DNA from: an uncultured Erythrobacter sp.
GTDB taxonomy: Bacteria; Pseudomonadota; Alphaproteobacteria; Sphingomonadales; Sphingomonadaceae
Direction of reading: 5' to 3'
DNA: 64,000 nucleotides
Assembly (NCBI GenBank): GCA_913055155.1
Contig: CAJXJR010000006.1
Coordinates: 62,001 to 126,000 of the forward strand
A model generated the notes under the pieces. The model was not told the origin of the DNA. It did no database searches and was given only the letters and a program-made list of their open reading frames with translations. The position numbers and the translations under genes are program-made. This document shows, in pieces, positions 8,911 through 18,126 of this stretch (position 1 is the stretch's first letter; each line of letters opens with the position of its first letter).

Positions 8911-9666
8911 ATGGAAAAAGGCACGATCTACCTTGTGGGCGCTGGCCCCGGCGACCCGGACTTGCTGACGCTGCGCGCCGCGCGGCTGATCGAGCGGGCC
9001 GAAATCATCGTGCACGACGGGCTGGTGGATCCGGCTGTCCTGACGATGGCGCGCGATGATGCACAGCTGGTCTCGGTGGCCAAGCAGCGTTCGAAGCACA
9101 CGCTGGCGCAAGAGGACATCAATGCACTACTGGTTCGCCATGCGCTGGCCGGGTGCGACGTGGTGCGGCTGAAAGGCGGCGACCCCTTCGTGTTCGGTCG
9201 CGGCGGCGAGGAGATGGAGGCAGCCCGCGCGGCAGGCGTGCGCGTGGAAGTGGTGCCCGGCATCAGCGCCGCCAACGGCGCGGCCGCAGCCAGCGGCATC
9301 GCGCTGACGCACCGCGAGGATGCCAGCGTGGTGAGCTTCGTTGCCGGGCAGTGCAAGGGCCTGTCCGAACAGAACTGGGCCGGTCTTGCGGGCCAGGGTC
9401 GCACGTTGGTCATCTACATGGGCGTGAAAACGGCCCCGCAGATCGCGGAGAAACTGATGGCCGACGGCCTTGCCCCCGACATGCCCGTTGCCGTGATCGA
9501 GAAGGCCTGCCGGCCCGACATGCGCGTATTGCGCGGCTTGCTGGCAGGTCTTCCCGATCTCGTCGAAAGCGAGGGGGTGCAGAGCCCCGCACTGATCGTG
9601 GTCGGTCGCGTCACTGCACGCGCCGACGCCAGCCTTGCGCAGATTGCCCAGGAGGCGACAGCATGA
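8911..9666 (+). CDS. cobA: Uroporphyrinogen-III C-methyltransferase (sirohaem branch)
   Basis: Uses two S-adenosylmethionines to methylate uroporphyrinogen III to precorrin-2, the precursor of sirohaem and cobalamin. The 251-residue product has the tetrapyrrole methylase motifs GAGPGDPDLLT (10-20), RLKGGDPFVFGRGGEE (86-101) and VVPGISAA (115-122). It is the stand-alone methylase, lacking the CysG dehydrogenase/ferrochelatase module. The ATG at 8911 fits the family better than a TTG nine bases upstream. It begins a five-gene sulfate-assimilation operon and presumably supplies the sirohaem of the sulfite reductase two genes on. The next gene overlaps its stop. Confidence 0.94.
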   Translation: MEKGTIYLVGAGPGDPDLLTLRAARLIERAEIIVHDGLVDPAVLTMARDDAQLVSVAKQRSKHTLAQEDINALLVRHALAGCDVVRLKGGDPFVFGRGGEEMEAARAAGVRVEVVPGISAANGAAAASGIALTHREDASVVSFVAGQCKGLSEQNWAGLAGQGRTLVIYMGVKTAPQIAEKLMADGLAPDMPVAVIEKACRPDMRVLRGLLAGLPDLVESEGVQSPALIVVGRVTARADASLAQIAQEATA

Positions 9667-9959
9667 AGATTGTCACCGGAAACGACCTGAAGACCGGCGA
9701 AGTCGTGTGGTGGGATGGCCAGGGCTGGTCGATCCACATCACCGAAGCGGTCGATGCAGGCGACCACGCCGAAACCATCATCGCCACGGAAAGCGCCGCG
9801 CGGCGCGTCAATTCCGCCTATGCGATCGATGCCGAGCAGACCGACGACGGCCCGCGCCCGGCCCATATCAAGGACCGCGTGCGCGCGCTTGGCCCCACGG
9901 TCCGCCCCGACCTGGCCGTGCCTGCCGCCGACTACGTTGGCTGGGACTGGGTGATCTGA
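9663..9959 (+). CDS. DUF2849 family small protein in the sulfite reductase operon
   Basis: A 98-residue acidic soluble protein matching the DUF2849 pattern: an N-terminal ...LKTGEVVWW segment with alternating strands, and a C-terminal tail ending in DYVGWDWVI. Its biochemical role is not established. In Alphaproteobacteria these proteins are typically encoded directly before cysI, as here (one base between genes), and the start overlaps the stop of cobA. The position suggests a helper of sulfite reduction or sirohaem handling; that is inference from context only. The encoded protein is longer on paper if upstream in-frame codons are used, but the overlapping ATG is the natural start. Confidence 0.85.
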   Translation: MKIVTGNDLKTGEVVWWDGQGWSIHITEAVDAGDHAETIIATESAARRVNSAYAIDAEQTDDGPRPAHIKDRVRALGPTVRPDLAVPAADYVGWDWVI

Positions 9960-9960
9960 C

Positions 9961-11595
9961 ATGTACCGCTATGACCAATACGACCAGGCGATGGTCGACG
10001 CACGCGTCGAGGAATTCCGCGACCAGGCTCGCCGTCGCCTCGAAGGCAAGCTGACCGAGGACCAGTTCAAGCCGCTGCGGCTGCAGAACGGCCTCTACCT
10101 GCAACTGCACGCCTACATGCTGCGCGTGGCCATTCCCTATGGCACGCTGAACTCCGCGCAGATGCACATGCTGGCCGACATCGCGGACAAGTACGATCGC
10201 GGCTATGGCCACTTCACCACCCGGCAGAACATCCAGTACAACTGGATCAAGCTGGAGCAGGCGGCAGACCTGCTGGCCGATCTTGCCACGGTGGAGATGC
10301 ATGCGATCCAGACCAGCGGAAACTGCATCCGCAACATCTCTTCCGACCACTACGCCGGCGCCGCGGCAGACGAGGTGGTCGATCCGCGCCCCTATGCCGA
10401 GCTGCTGCGGCAGTGGTCCAGCTTCCACCCCGAATTCGCTGCCCTGCCACGCAAGTTCAAGATCGCCCTGATCGCTTCCGAAAAGGACCGCGCGGCCATG
10501 CGCCTGCATGATATCGGCATCCAGATCGTCAAGAATGATGCCGGCACGCTGGGCGCTGCCTTCTATGTCGGCGGCGGGATGGGCCGCACGCCGATGATCG
10601 CGCCGCTGATCCGCGACTTCGTGCCGCTTGGCCAGTTGGTGACCTATGCCGAGGCTTGCCTGCGGGTCTACAACCGCCACGGTCGGCGCGACAACAAGTA
10701 CAAGGCACGCATCAAGATCCTCGTCCACGAAATGGGTGCGGAGGAATATGCCCGCCAGGTGGAGGAGGAATTCGCCCACCTGCTGGAGCAGGGCGTGGAA
10801 CCGCCTGCCGCCGAGCTGGAGCGCATCCGCAGCTTCTTCCAGCCGCCCGAATTCGCCGTGGGCCTGCCCGAGGAAGCGGACCGTTCGGACCCCGATTTCG
10901 CGCTGTGGCTGGATACCAACACCCATCCGCACAAGGTTCCGGGCTATGCCTCCGCCACGATCAGCCTGAAGCCCGTTGGCGGTATTCCCGGCGATGCCAC
11001 GACAGAGCAGATGCACCTGATGGCGGAGCTGGCGAAGCACTACAGCTTCGACGAATGCCGCGTCACCCATGCGCAGAACATCGTCCTGCCGCATGTCGAG
11101 ATCGGTCGGCTGTACGAACTGTGGCAGAAGCTGGACGCAGCGGGCCTCGGCACAGCCAACCTCGATACCGTGGGCGATATCATCGCCTGCCCCGGCCTTG
11201 ACTATTGCAGCCTCGCCAATGCCCGCTCGATCCCCGTCGCGCAGAAGATCTCGCAGCGGTTCGCGCAGAACGGCAAGGGCGCGGCGCTGGGTGAGCTGAA
11301 GCTGAAGATTTCCGGCTGCATCAACGCCTGCGGCCACCACCACGCCGGGCACGTCGGCATCCTGGGTGTCGATCGCAAGGGCGTGGAAAACTACCAGTTG
11401 CTGTTGGGCGGCAGCGAGGCAGAGGACGTTTCGCTGGGCAAGATCACCGGTCCCGGCTTCAACGAGGCGGGCATTGTCGATGCGGTGGAAACCGTGGCCG
11501 ATCTCTACCTTGCACAGCGGCAGGAGGGCGAACGCTTCATCGATACCTATCGCCGCCTGGGCATGGATGCATTCAAGGAGGCGCTGTATGGCTGA
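9961..11595 (+). CDS. cysI: Nitrite/sulfite reductase haemoprotein (sirohaem [4Fe-4S], assimilatory sulfite reductase)
   Basis: Catalyses six-electron reduction of sulfite to sulfide (a related reaction is nitrite to ammonia). The 544-residue product has two ferredoxin-like half-domains and two sirohaem-binding repeats. The metal ligands are Cys410 and Cys416 (ACPGLDYC) and Cys453 and Cys457 (SGCINACGHH), giving the classic C-x5-C-xn-C-x3-C pattern. RGYGHFTTRQNIQYNW in the first half is also conserved. Neighbours cobA, DUF2849, DUF934 and cysH indicate sulfite rather than nitrite as substrate. No flavoprotein subunit (cysJ) lies in the operon, so electrons may come from ferredoxin. It overlaps the DUF934 gene by 8 bases. 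Confidence 0.93.
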   Translation: MYRYDQYDQAMVDARVEEFRDQARRRLEGKLTEDQFKPLRLQNGLYLQLHAYMLRVAIPYGTLNSAQMHMLADIADKYDRGYGHFTTRQNIQYNWIKLEQAADLLADLATVEMHAIQTSGNCIRNISSDHYAGAAADEVVDPRPYAELLRQWSSFHPEFAALPRKFKIALIASEKDRAAMRLHDIGIQIVKNDAGTLGAAFYVGGGMGRTPMIAPLIRDFVPLGQLVTYAEACLRVYNRHGRRDNKYKARIKILVHEMGAEEYARQVEEEFAHLLEQGVEPPAAELERIRSFFQPPEFAVGLPEEADRSDPDFALWLDTNTHPHKVPGYASATISLKPVGGIPGDATTEQMHLMAELAKHYSFDECRVTHAQNIVLPHVEIGRLYELWQKLDAAGLGTANLDTVGDIIACPGLDYCSLANARSIPVAQKISQRFAQNGKGAALGELKLKISGCINACGHHHAGHVGILGVDRKGVENYQLLLGGSEAEDVSLGKITGPGFNEAGIVDAVETVADLYLAQRQEGERFIDTYRRLGMDAFKEALYG

Positions 11596-12043
11596 TTTTG
11601 ATCTGGGAACGGGCCGCGACGAAGTGCAGCTGCGCTTTCGCGACGACGAGCAGGCCGACGTAGCCGCCGTTACCGTCGATTCCTTCCTCGACCAGGCCGA
11701 TGCCGATGCCGTGCGCATAGAGCCGGGCGACGATGCCCGCGAGCTGCTGCCTTACCTGTCGCGCCTGCGGCTGGTGGAAGTGAACTTCCCCAGCCACACC
11801 GACGGGCGCGGCTTCTCTGCTGCCCGCCTGCTGCGCGAACATGGCTATACCGGCGAATTGCGCGCCGTGGGGGACGTGCTGGTCGACCAGCTGCGCTACA
11901 TGCGCCGCTGCGGCTTCGATGCCTTTGCGCCCGATCGCTGGCTGGACGAAGCCGATGCCAGGGTCGCGCTCGACCGCTTTTCCCACGTCTACCAGTCCGC
12001 CGCCGACACGGCGGTACCGATCTGGAGCCTGCGGCATGGGTGA
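11588..12043 (+). CDS. DUF934 family protein, accessory to sulfite reduction
   Basis: A 151-residue soluble protein of the DUF934 family, encoded between sulfite reductase and APS/PAPS reductase in many Proteobacteria. Visible features are a strand-rich N-terminal part, LPYLSRLRLVEVNFPSHTDGRGFS, and a C-terminal helix with LRYMRRCGFDAFAPD. These resemble the YnfF-like/oxidoreductase-associated descriptions of the family. No cysteine cluster or cofactor motif is apparent. The ATG lies inside the end of cysI and its stop overlaps cysH, so all three are translationally coupled. Its exact role is unknown; operon position points to electron transfer to, or assembly of, CysI. Confidence 0.88.
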   Translation: MADFDLGTGRDEVQLRFRDDEQADVAAVTVDSFLDQADADAVRIEPGDDARELLPYLSRLRLVEVNFPSHTDGRGFSAARLLREHGYTGELRAVGDVLVDQLRYMRRCGFDAFAPDRWLDEADARVALDRFSHVYQSAADTAVPIWSLRHG

Positions 12044-12821
12044 ACCCGTCCGCAAGGCAGACCGGATCGACACCGCGCCCGCCTTCACCCAAGCCGACGC
12101 GGATGCGCTGGAAGCCCGCTTTGCCGGCGTTCCCGCGCCGGAAATGCTGCGCGAGCTGCTGGCCGACACCGCGCTGGGCCGTGTGGGCGTGGTCTCCAGC
12201 TTCGGCACGGAGGCGGTGGTGCTGCTGCACCTGGTGGCAGAGGCCAACCGGCACGTGCCGATCATCTTCGTCGATACGCTGAAGATGTTCGAGGAAACCC
12301 TCGCCTACCGCGAACAGGTGATCGACCTGCTTGGCTTTACCAACGCCAGCGTAGTGCAACCCGACCCGGAGCTGTTGGCAGCGAAGGACGAGACCGGCAT
12401 GCGCTGGTCCTACGACCCCGACGGTTGCTGCGAGATCCGCAAGGTGGAACCGATGAACCGCGCCAAGGCTGGCCTGGATGCGTGGATTTCCGGACGCAAG
12501 GCCTTCCAGTCGCATACCCGCCAGAACCTGCCCCGGTTCGAGGTGGAGGACGGTCGCCTGAAGGTGAACCCGCTGGGCGACTGGACCAAGGACGACCTGG
12601 AAGCCTGGTTCGCCAAGCACGACTTGCCGCGCCACCCGCTAGAAGCGCTGGGATACCCCTCGGTCGGCTGCTCGCCCTGCACCAGCACCGTGCTGCCGGG
12701 CGAAGATCCGCGCGCTGGTCGCTGGCGCGGCTGGGACAAGACCGAATGCGGCATCCATTCCTCCACCCTGCCCAACAGCGAGGACGGCGACCTGCCACCG
12801 GGTTACGAACCGTTCCTGTAA
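12036..12821 (+). CDS. cysH: Adenylyl-sulfate (APS/PAPS) reductase with [4Fe-4S] cysteine set
   Basis: Reduces activated sulfate to sulfite with thioredoxin. The 261-residue product has SSFGTEAVVLLHL (PP-loop-like nucleotide site) near residue 55, a Cys pair at 131-132 (CCEIRK), CxxC at 212-215 (GCSPCT) and the catalytic Cys238 in ECGIH. The CC-x79-CxxC arrangement marks the iron-sulfur form that usually prefers APS. This differs from the enterobacterial enzyme, which lacks the cluster and uses PAPS. No kinase or sulfurylase gene is present in this window. The ATG start overlaps the DUF934 stop. The stop is one base from the stop of the convergent oxygenase gene. Confidence 0.94.
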   Translation: MGEPVRKADRIDTAPAFTQADADALEARFAGVPAPEMLRELLADTALGRVGVVSSFGTEAVVLLHLVAEANRHVPIIFVDTLKMFEETLAYREQVIDLLGFTNASVVQPDPELLAAKDETGMRWSYDPDGCCEIRKVEPMNRAKAGLDAWISGRKAFQSHTRQNLPRFEVEDGRLKVNPLGDWTKDDLEAWFAKHDLPRHPLEALGYPSVGCSPCTSTVLPGEDPRAGRWRGWDKTECGIHSSTLPNSEDGDLPPGYEPFL

Positions 12822-12822
12822 G

Positions 12823-14025
12823 TCAGGCGCGCACCAGCAATCCGTAGGCGACCAGCGAACCGATCACGTCGTCGAGTTCCTCGACGTCCTCGACGCTGAA
12901 TTCGCTCTTGGCCAGCGATCCCGCCGCGATCCGTTCCTGCAATTGCGCGGCCAGTGCGTCGGATAGCGGCAGGCTGGCCCCCGGCAGGACGATCTGCCGG
13001 CCTTCGCCGCCGTCTTCCTTGGCATCCTCGAACGAGTAGAGGATGTGGTCACGCACGGTAAAGCGATCGTCTGCCCCGATCGGCTGGCACAGCGCGTTCA
13101 GCGCGCCGCGCACGCGCCCGCCCTGCGAACGCACGAAATTGCCGGAGAAAGCGGCCAGCGTCGCATCGAAGCTGGCGGTGTCGGCAATCGCTTGCGCCAG
13201 CTGCTGGAACGCGGCCTTGTGCGCCTGGCGGTTGCCCTCGCCGAAGAACAGGTCGCGCGGTAGCGAATGGCGCATTTCGGGGATGCGCAAGCTGGCTTCG
13301 GCCACGGCTTCCAGCATGAAGTCGGCCCAGGTCTGCACCAGGATGCCCACGGTGATGTGCAGGCTCGGCTCGTCTCCGTGAGTCAGTGCGCGGTGCGCGG
13401 TGCCGCGTGGCACGTACAGGCACTGGCCGGTTTCCAGCACGAATTCGCTTTTCAGTTCGCCCGGATCGTCGCGATCCTTGCGAAAGCCCTCGCCGCGATA
13501 GGGCAGGCTTTCACGGTCGCCGTAGATCTCCCAGTCCTTGGCGCCTGCCACCTGCAGCACGAACACGTCGTGATCGTCGTAGTGCACGCCAAAGCCGTGC
13601 TCGCCCGGCGGGGTCATGTAGATATTGGTCTGCGTACGTGCGCCGAAGGCCCGTTCCAGCGCCAGGCAGAATTCGAACAGCTTGCCATCGGCGAATTGCA
13701 GCTGTGGCAGCACGATCGTCGCCCCATCGCGAAAGCCATCCAGCACCGCGCCGCGATCGACCACACCATTGGCAAAGGTGAATTCGGCGGGGTCGATACC
13801 AGCGCCGGACTTGGCCATCGAGATCGAGGTGGGCGGCAGTTCGCTGTCGGACAGGATCTCGTCGATGCGATCGATGCTCAGCAGGTCGATTACCGCCTGG
13901 TTCACCGGCGTGCTGTGGAAATAGGCTTTTTCGTAGTAGTCGCGGAAGAACTCTTCGGGAGAGAGCGGCGCGATCATCATCTGCAGCGCATCCTGCACGG
14001 CGATGGAACTGGTCTGGCTTTGCAT
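12823..14025 (-). CDS. JmjC/cupin-type 2-oxoglutarate oxygenase (ribosomal oxygenase-like)
   Basis: A 400-residue Fe(II)/2-oxoglutarate-dependent dioxygenase of the JmjC/cupin class related to bacterial ribosomal oxygenases such as RoxA/YcfD. Iron ligands are readable as HxD (His148 and Asp150 in GVHYDDHDVF) and a distal His211 (RGTAHRALTHGDEPS). The C-terminal winged-helix-like region typical of ribosomal oxygenases is present (residues about 320-400, acidic). The substrate is not predictable; hydroxylation of a ribosomal protein is the family precedent. A terminator for the upstream repeat-protein gene sits just before its start, so it probably has its own promoter. Confidence 0.83.
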   Translation of the reverse strand: MQSQTSSIAVQDALQMMIAPLSPEEFFRDYYEKAYFHSTPVNQAVIDLLSIDRIDEILSDSELPPTSISMAKSGAGIDPAEFTFANGVVDRGAVLDGFRDGATIVLPQLQFADGKLFEFCLALERAFGARTQTNIYMTPPGEHGFGVHYDDHDVFVLQVAGAKDWEIYGDRESLPYRGEGFRKDRDDPGELKSEFVLETGQCLYVPRGTAHRALTHGDEPSLHITVGILVQTWADFMLEAVAEASLRIPEMRHSLPRDLFFGEGNRQAHKAAFQQLAQAIADTASFDATLAAFSGNFVRSQGGRVRGALNALCQPIGADDRFTVRDHILYSFEDAKEDGGEGRQIVLPGASLPLSDALAAQLQERIAAGSLAKSEFSVEDVEELDDVIGSLVAYGLLVRA

Positions 14026-14040
14026 ATGTCCTGCTCAAAC

Positions 14041-14065
14041 AAAGGGGGCCGGATAACCCGGCCCC
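14041..14065 (-). terminator. Rho-independent terminator of the Tat-exported repeat-protein gene
   Basis: On the minus strand a perfect 8-bp stem GGGGCCGG/CCGGCCCC with a 5-base loop is followed by CTTTGTTT. It lies 34 bases past the stop of the repeat-protein gene and just before the oxygenase start, separating the two transcripts. Confidence 0.75.
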
Positions 14066-14098
14066 GCTCGATCACGATATTCGAAAGGCGAGAAGCCC

Positions 14099-14548
14099 CT
14101 AGCCGGTGCCGCGACCGCGGCCATAGCCGGCGCGGTCGGAATCGTCGGCGTCGGTCAGGCCGCTGCGGCCATAGCCGGCGCGGTCGTTCGGGTCGCTGTC
14201 CGTATAGCCGGTGCCGCTGCCACGGCCACGACCGGCGGCATCGGAGTTGAGCCCGCTGTCGGCATCGGTCACGCCCGAACGGCCACCGCCGCCACGACCG
14301 TACTGCGCACGGTCCGCGCTGCTGCCGCTGTCGCTGTCGGTTACGCCGGTACGACCGTGCCCTGCCCGATCGTTCGGATCGCTGTCGGAATAGCCGGTGC
14401 GGCCATAGCCGACGGCATCGTTCGGATCGCTGTCGGTCCGGCCGGTGCGCTGCGCTGCTGCCGGCGAACTGATCATCGTGGCCGCAACACCGCCGCTGAC
14501 GAGAGCGACGAAGGAACGACGCGAAACGGGCTTAACCCTTCTTGCCAT
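14099..14548 (-). CDS. Tat-exported Asp/Gly/Arg repeat protein, function unknown
   Basis: A 149-residue protein with a twin-arginine signal (SRRSFVAL, arginines 10-11), a hydrophobic stretch and a likely AxA cleavage site after about residue 32. The mature part consists almost wholly of six imperfect copies of a 16-residue unit, consensus TGxTDSDPNDRAGYGR. Copies start near residues 35, 51, 67, 91, 113 and 129; copies three and four carry Gly/Arg-rich insertions. The DxD motifs suggest possible divalent-cation binding and the Arg/Gly runs an unstructured chain; both are inference. Export by Tat of a non-enzyme with no visible cofactor site is odd. It has its own terminator. Confidence 0.75.
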   Translation of the reverse strand: MARRVKPVSRRSFVALVSGGVAATMISSPAAAQRTGRTDSDPNDAVGYGRTGYSDSDPNDRAGHGRTGVTDSDSGSSADRAQYGRGGGGRSGVTDADSGLNSDAAGRGRGSGTGYTDSDPNDRAGYGRSGLTDADDSDRAGYGRGRGTG

Positions 14549-14661
14549 GAAACTTCCCCCACATTTGCCCTCGCCCCCTCGAAGGCAATTCCGTCAAAGA
14601 TGGCTCAAATTAACAAGCGTGGAAGTATTCGCAAGGGCAGGCGTTAAGATTACGGGAAATT

Positions 14662-15567
14662 TCACAGCCAGCCATGCTGGCGATACCATCTTGCGGTGTC
14701 GGCAAGCCCTTGTTCGGTAGGCACTTGCGCGCTCCACAGCTCTTCCGGCACGGCCAATGCGGGCGCGCTCGTCCAGTCGGGATGCGCCATGTAGCTTGCC
14801 CGGTCGGGGGTGAGTTTCGCCGATTTTCCCCGGAAAAGGCGGTCCAGCCGCGCAGCCCCCATCAACACCGGGCGGGGCACGTGCGGTGCCCACACACGCT
14901 TGCCCATGGCCGCGCCGATGGCCCTGGCCAGTTGCCCGTGCGCCCAGCCGCCGGGCTGTCCGTCGTCGGGCTCGTAGATCCCGGCATCGGTGCGCGGCAC
15001 GCCGGCCAGCGTCAGCAACAGCCGCGCCAGGTCGTCGACATGGATGATGGAAGTGCGTCCGGCCGGAGGCATGGGCACGAAACCCCAGCGCGCGGCCTTG
15101 AACAGCTCAAGGATCTCGGTGTCGCGCGGGCCGTAGACGGCGGGCGGGCGCACGATCGTCGAGTCAAGACCGCTGCCCTGTACGAATTGTTCGGCCAGCA
15201 TCTTCGATTCGCCGTAGAGCGATAGCTTCGGCTCGCGCGCGGCGAGCGAGGAGACATGCACGAAACGCTTCACCCCGGCATCGCGCGCGGCGGCCACCAC
15301 TGCTTCGGTACCGGCGGCATTGCCCGCATAGAAACCCGCCGCATCGGGCGCGTTCACCACGCCGGCGATGTGGATCACCGCTTCTGCGCCCTGCACCAGT
15401 TCGATCAGCGCATCGATCGAGGAAAGGTCGCCGCGAACCCAGTTCACGCCCTTGCGGTCCGGTTGTTCGCGCCGCGTCAGCGCCCTTACCGGGCGGCCCT
15501 GTCCGCTCGCCCGGTCCAGCACGGCCTGGCCGACAAAGCCAGTGCCGCCGGTGATGGCAACGGTCAC
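14662..15567 (-). CDS. NAD(P)-dependent epimerase/dehydratase family protein (extended SDR)
   Basis: Extended short-chain dehydrogenase-like protein of 301 residues with the N-terminal nucleotide motif GGTGFVG (7-13). It has HIAGVVNAP in the position of the usual NNAG-type strand, the active-site Ser-Ser, and YGESK providing Tyr and Lys. The family includes NDUFA9-like and nucleotide-sugar epimerases, so the substrate cannot be assigned. The start is a GTG that overlaps the stop of proB (GTGA), placing it third in an obgE-proB-epimerase operon on the minus strand. Confidence 0.85.
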   Translation of the reverse strand: MTVAITGGTGFVGQAVLDRASGQGRPVRALTRREQPDRKGVNWVRGDLSSIDALIELVQGAEAVIHIAGVVNAPDAAGFYAGNAAGTEAVVAAARDAGVKRFVHVSSLAAREPKLSLYGESKMLAEQFVQGSGLDSTIVRPPAVYGPRDTEILELFKAARWGFVPMPPAGRTSIIHVDDLARLLLTLAGVPRTDAGIYEPDDGQPGGWAHGQLARAIGAAMGKRVWAPHVPRPVLMGAARLDRLFRGKSAKLTPDRASYMAHPDWTSAPALAVPEELWSAQVPTEQGLADTARWYRQHGWL

Positions 15568-16697
15568 AGCAGCACGAGGTGATCCCGGTGGATCACCGCC
15601 GAGCGCGGCGTATGGCCGAGGATATCCTCGTGCTCCTCGCTCGAACGCCCCTTGATCGCCTCGACTTCCGGCCAGTCGTATTCGACCACGCCCTTGGCGA
15701 TCATGCGGCGGCTTTCATCGTAGACCGGCAGGATATCGCCGCGCTCGAAATCGCCTTCCACCTTGATGATGCCGGCGGCGAGCACGCTCTTGCCCTTTTC
15801 CAGGGCTTCCACGCAGCCATCGTCCACCGTCAGCGCACCGTTGAAGCGCATGCGCCCGCCAATCCATGCCTTGCGCCCGCTATCCTCGCGCAGGGGCAGG
15901 AACAGCGTGCCGGTCTGCCCGGCCAGCGCGCGCGCCATGGGCATTTCGTGCGTGCCATCCATGATGGCGAGCGCGATCCCGGCGCGTTCGGCGATTTCGG
16001 CAGCCAGCAGCTTGGCTGTCATCCCGCCCGAGCCCAGGCCGGAGCCCGATCCGCCATCGGCCATGGCATGGATCTCGTCGGTCACGCCGCGCACTTCCTC
16101 CAGCCGTTCGGCTTCGGGGTCGTCGGGGTGGCGATCGTACAGGCCGTCGACGTCGGTCAGCAGGATCACCCCATCGGCATCGCAGGCCTGCGCAACGCGG
16201 GCCGCCAGCCGATCGTTGTCGCCAAAGCGAATTTCGCCGGTGGCGATGGTGTCGTTCTCGTTCACCACCGGCACCACGCCCGATTTCAGCAGGCGGCGCA
16301 GGGTGGCGGATATGTTGAGATAACGGCGGCGATGTTCGAAATCGTCGAGGGTCAGCAGCAGCTGCGCGGCCACCAGGCGCCGTTCGGTAAGCAGGGTGGA
16401 CCAAGAGGAGGCGAGCGAAATCTGCCCGACCGAGGCAGAGGCCTGCGCTTCGGCCAGCGTGCGCCGGCCACCATGGGTGAAACCCAGTTGCTTGGCACCG
16501 ATGGCAATAGCGCCGGAGCTGACGACAACAACTTCCTGCCCGCGCTCCTTCGCGGTGACGATCTCGTTCACGATGGTGCGCAGCCATTCCATGCGAACCT
16601 GGCCGGTGTCGTCCACCAGCAGGGCGCTGCCGATCTTGATGACCAGCCGCTTGCATTTTTCCGGATCGCGAAAGTCGTCGAGCGTTTCGATAGGCAT
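15564..16697 (-). CDS. proB: Glutamate 5-kinase
   Basis: First enzyme of proline synthesis, phosphorylating glutamate at the gamma carboxyl. The 377-residue product has the amino-acid kinase domain (VIKIGSALLV at about 19-28, VVVVSSGAIAIG, NENDTIATGEIRFGDND, SGLGSGGMTAKL). A C-terminal PUA domain (about residues 280-360) follows, as in full-length ProB. I placed the start at the ATG at 16697 (MPIETLDDF); an upstream in-frame start adds 17 unlikely residues. It is 57 bases downstream of obgE. No proA is adjacent; proC lies about 4 kb away on the same strand. Confidence 0.95.
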   Translation of the reverse strand: MPIETLDDFRDPEKCKRLVIKIGSALLVDDTGQVRMEWLRTIVNEIVTAKERGQEVVVVSSGAIAIGAKQLGFTHGGRRTLAEAQASASVGQISLASSWSTLLTERRLVAAQLLLTLDDFEHRRRYLNISATLRRLLKSGVVPVVNENDTIATGEIRFGDNDRLAARVAQACDADGVILLTDVDGLYDRHPDDPEAERLEEVRGVTDEIHAMADGGSGSGLGSGGMTAKLLAAEIAERAGIALAIMDGTHEMPMARALAGQTGTLFLPLREDSGRKAWIGGRMRFNGALTVDDGCVEALEKGKSVLAAGIIKVEGDFERGDILPVYDESRRMIAKGVVEYDWPEVEAIKGRSSEEHEDILGHTPRSAVIHRDHLVLL

Positions 16698-16754
16698 GGG
16701 CGGCCAGATAGGGGCTGCCCGTGTGCATTGCCAGCGAAGTTTGGACAATCGCCC

Positions 16755-17828
<1,074 letters not shown>

Positions 17829-17941
17829 TTATGCGGTTTTTCCCGCCAGCGCCAGCATCTCGCCGATCACCGTTTCGGGTTTACCCGGCCAGGCCGCGCG
17901 GCCAGGTCTGCGGTGCAACGGAGGCAGGCAGCGAAGGAAAC

Positions 17942-18017
<76 letters not shown>

Positions 18018-18126
18018 GTTCCAGTCTTCAGGCTCCCGCCAAGCGACGGGAGGAAAGGCCCATTAGCGATCCTGCGCCCGCCATGGAAGAGGGAAATTCC
18101 TGCCCCCTCCCCCGGCTGCGATCCGG

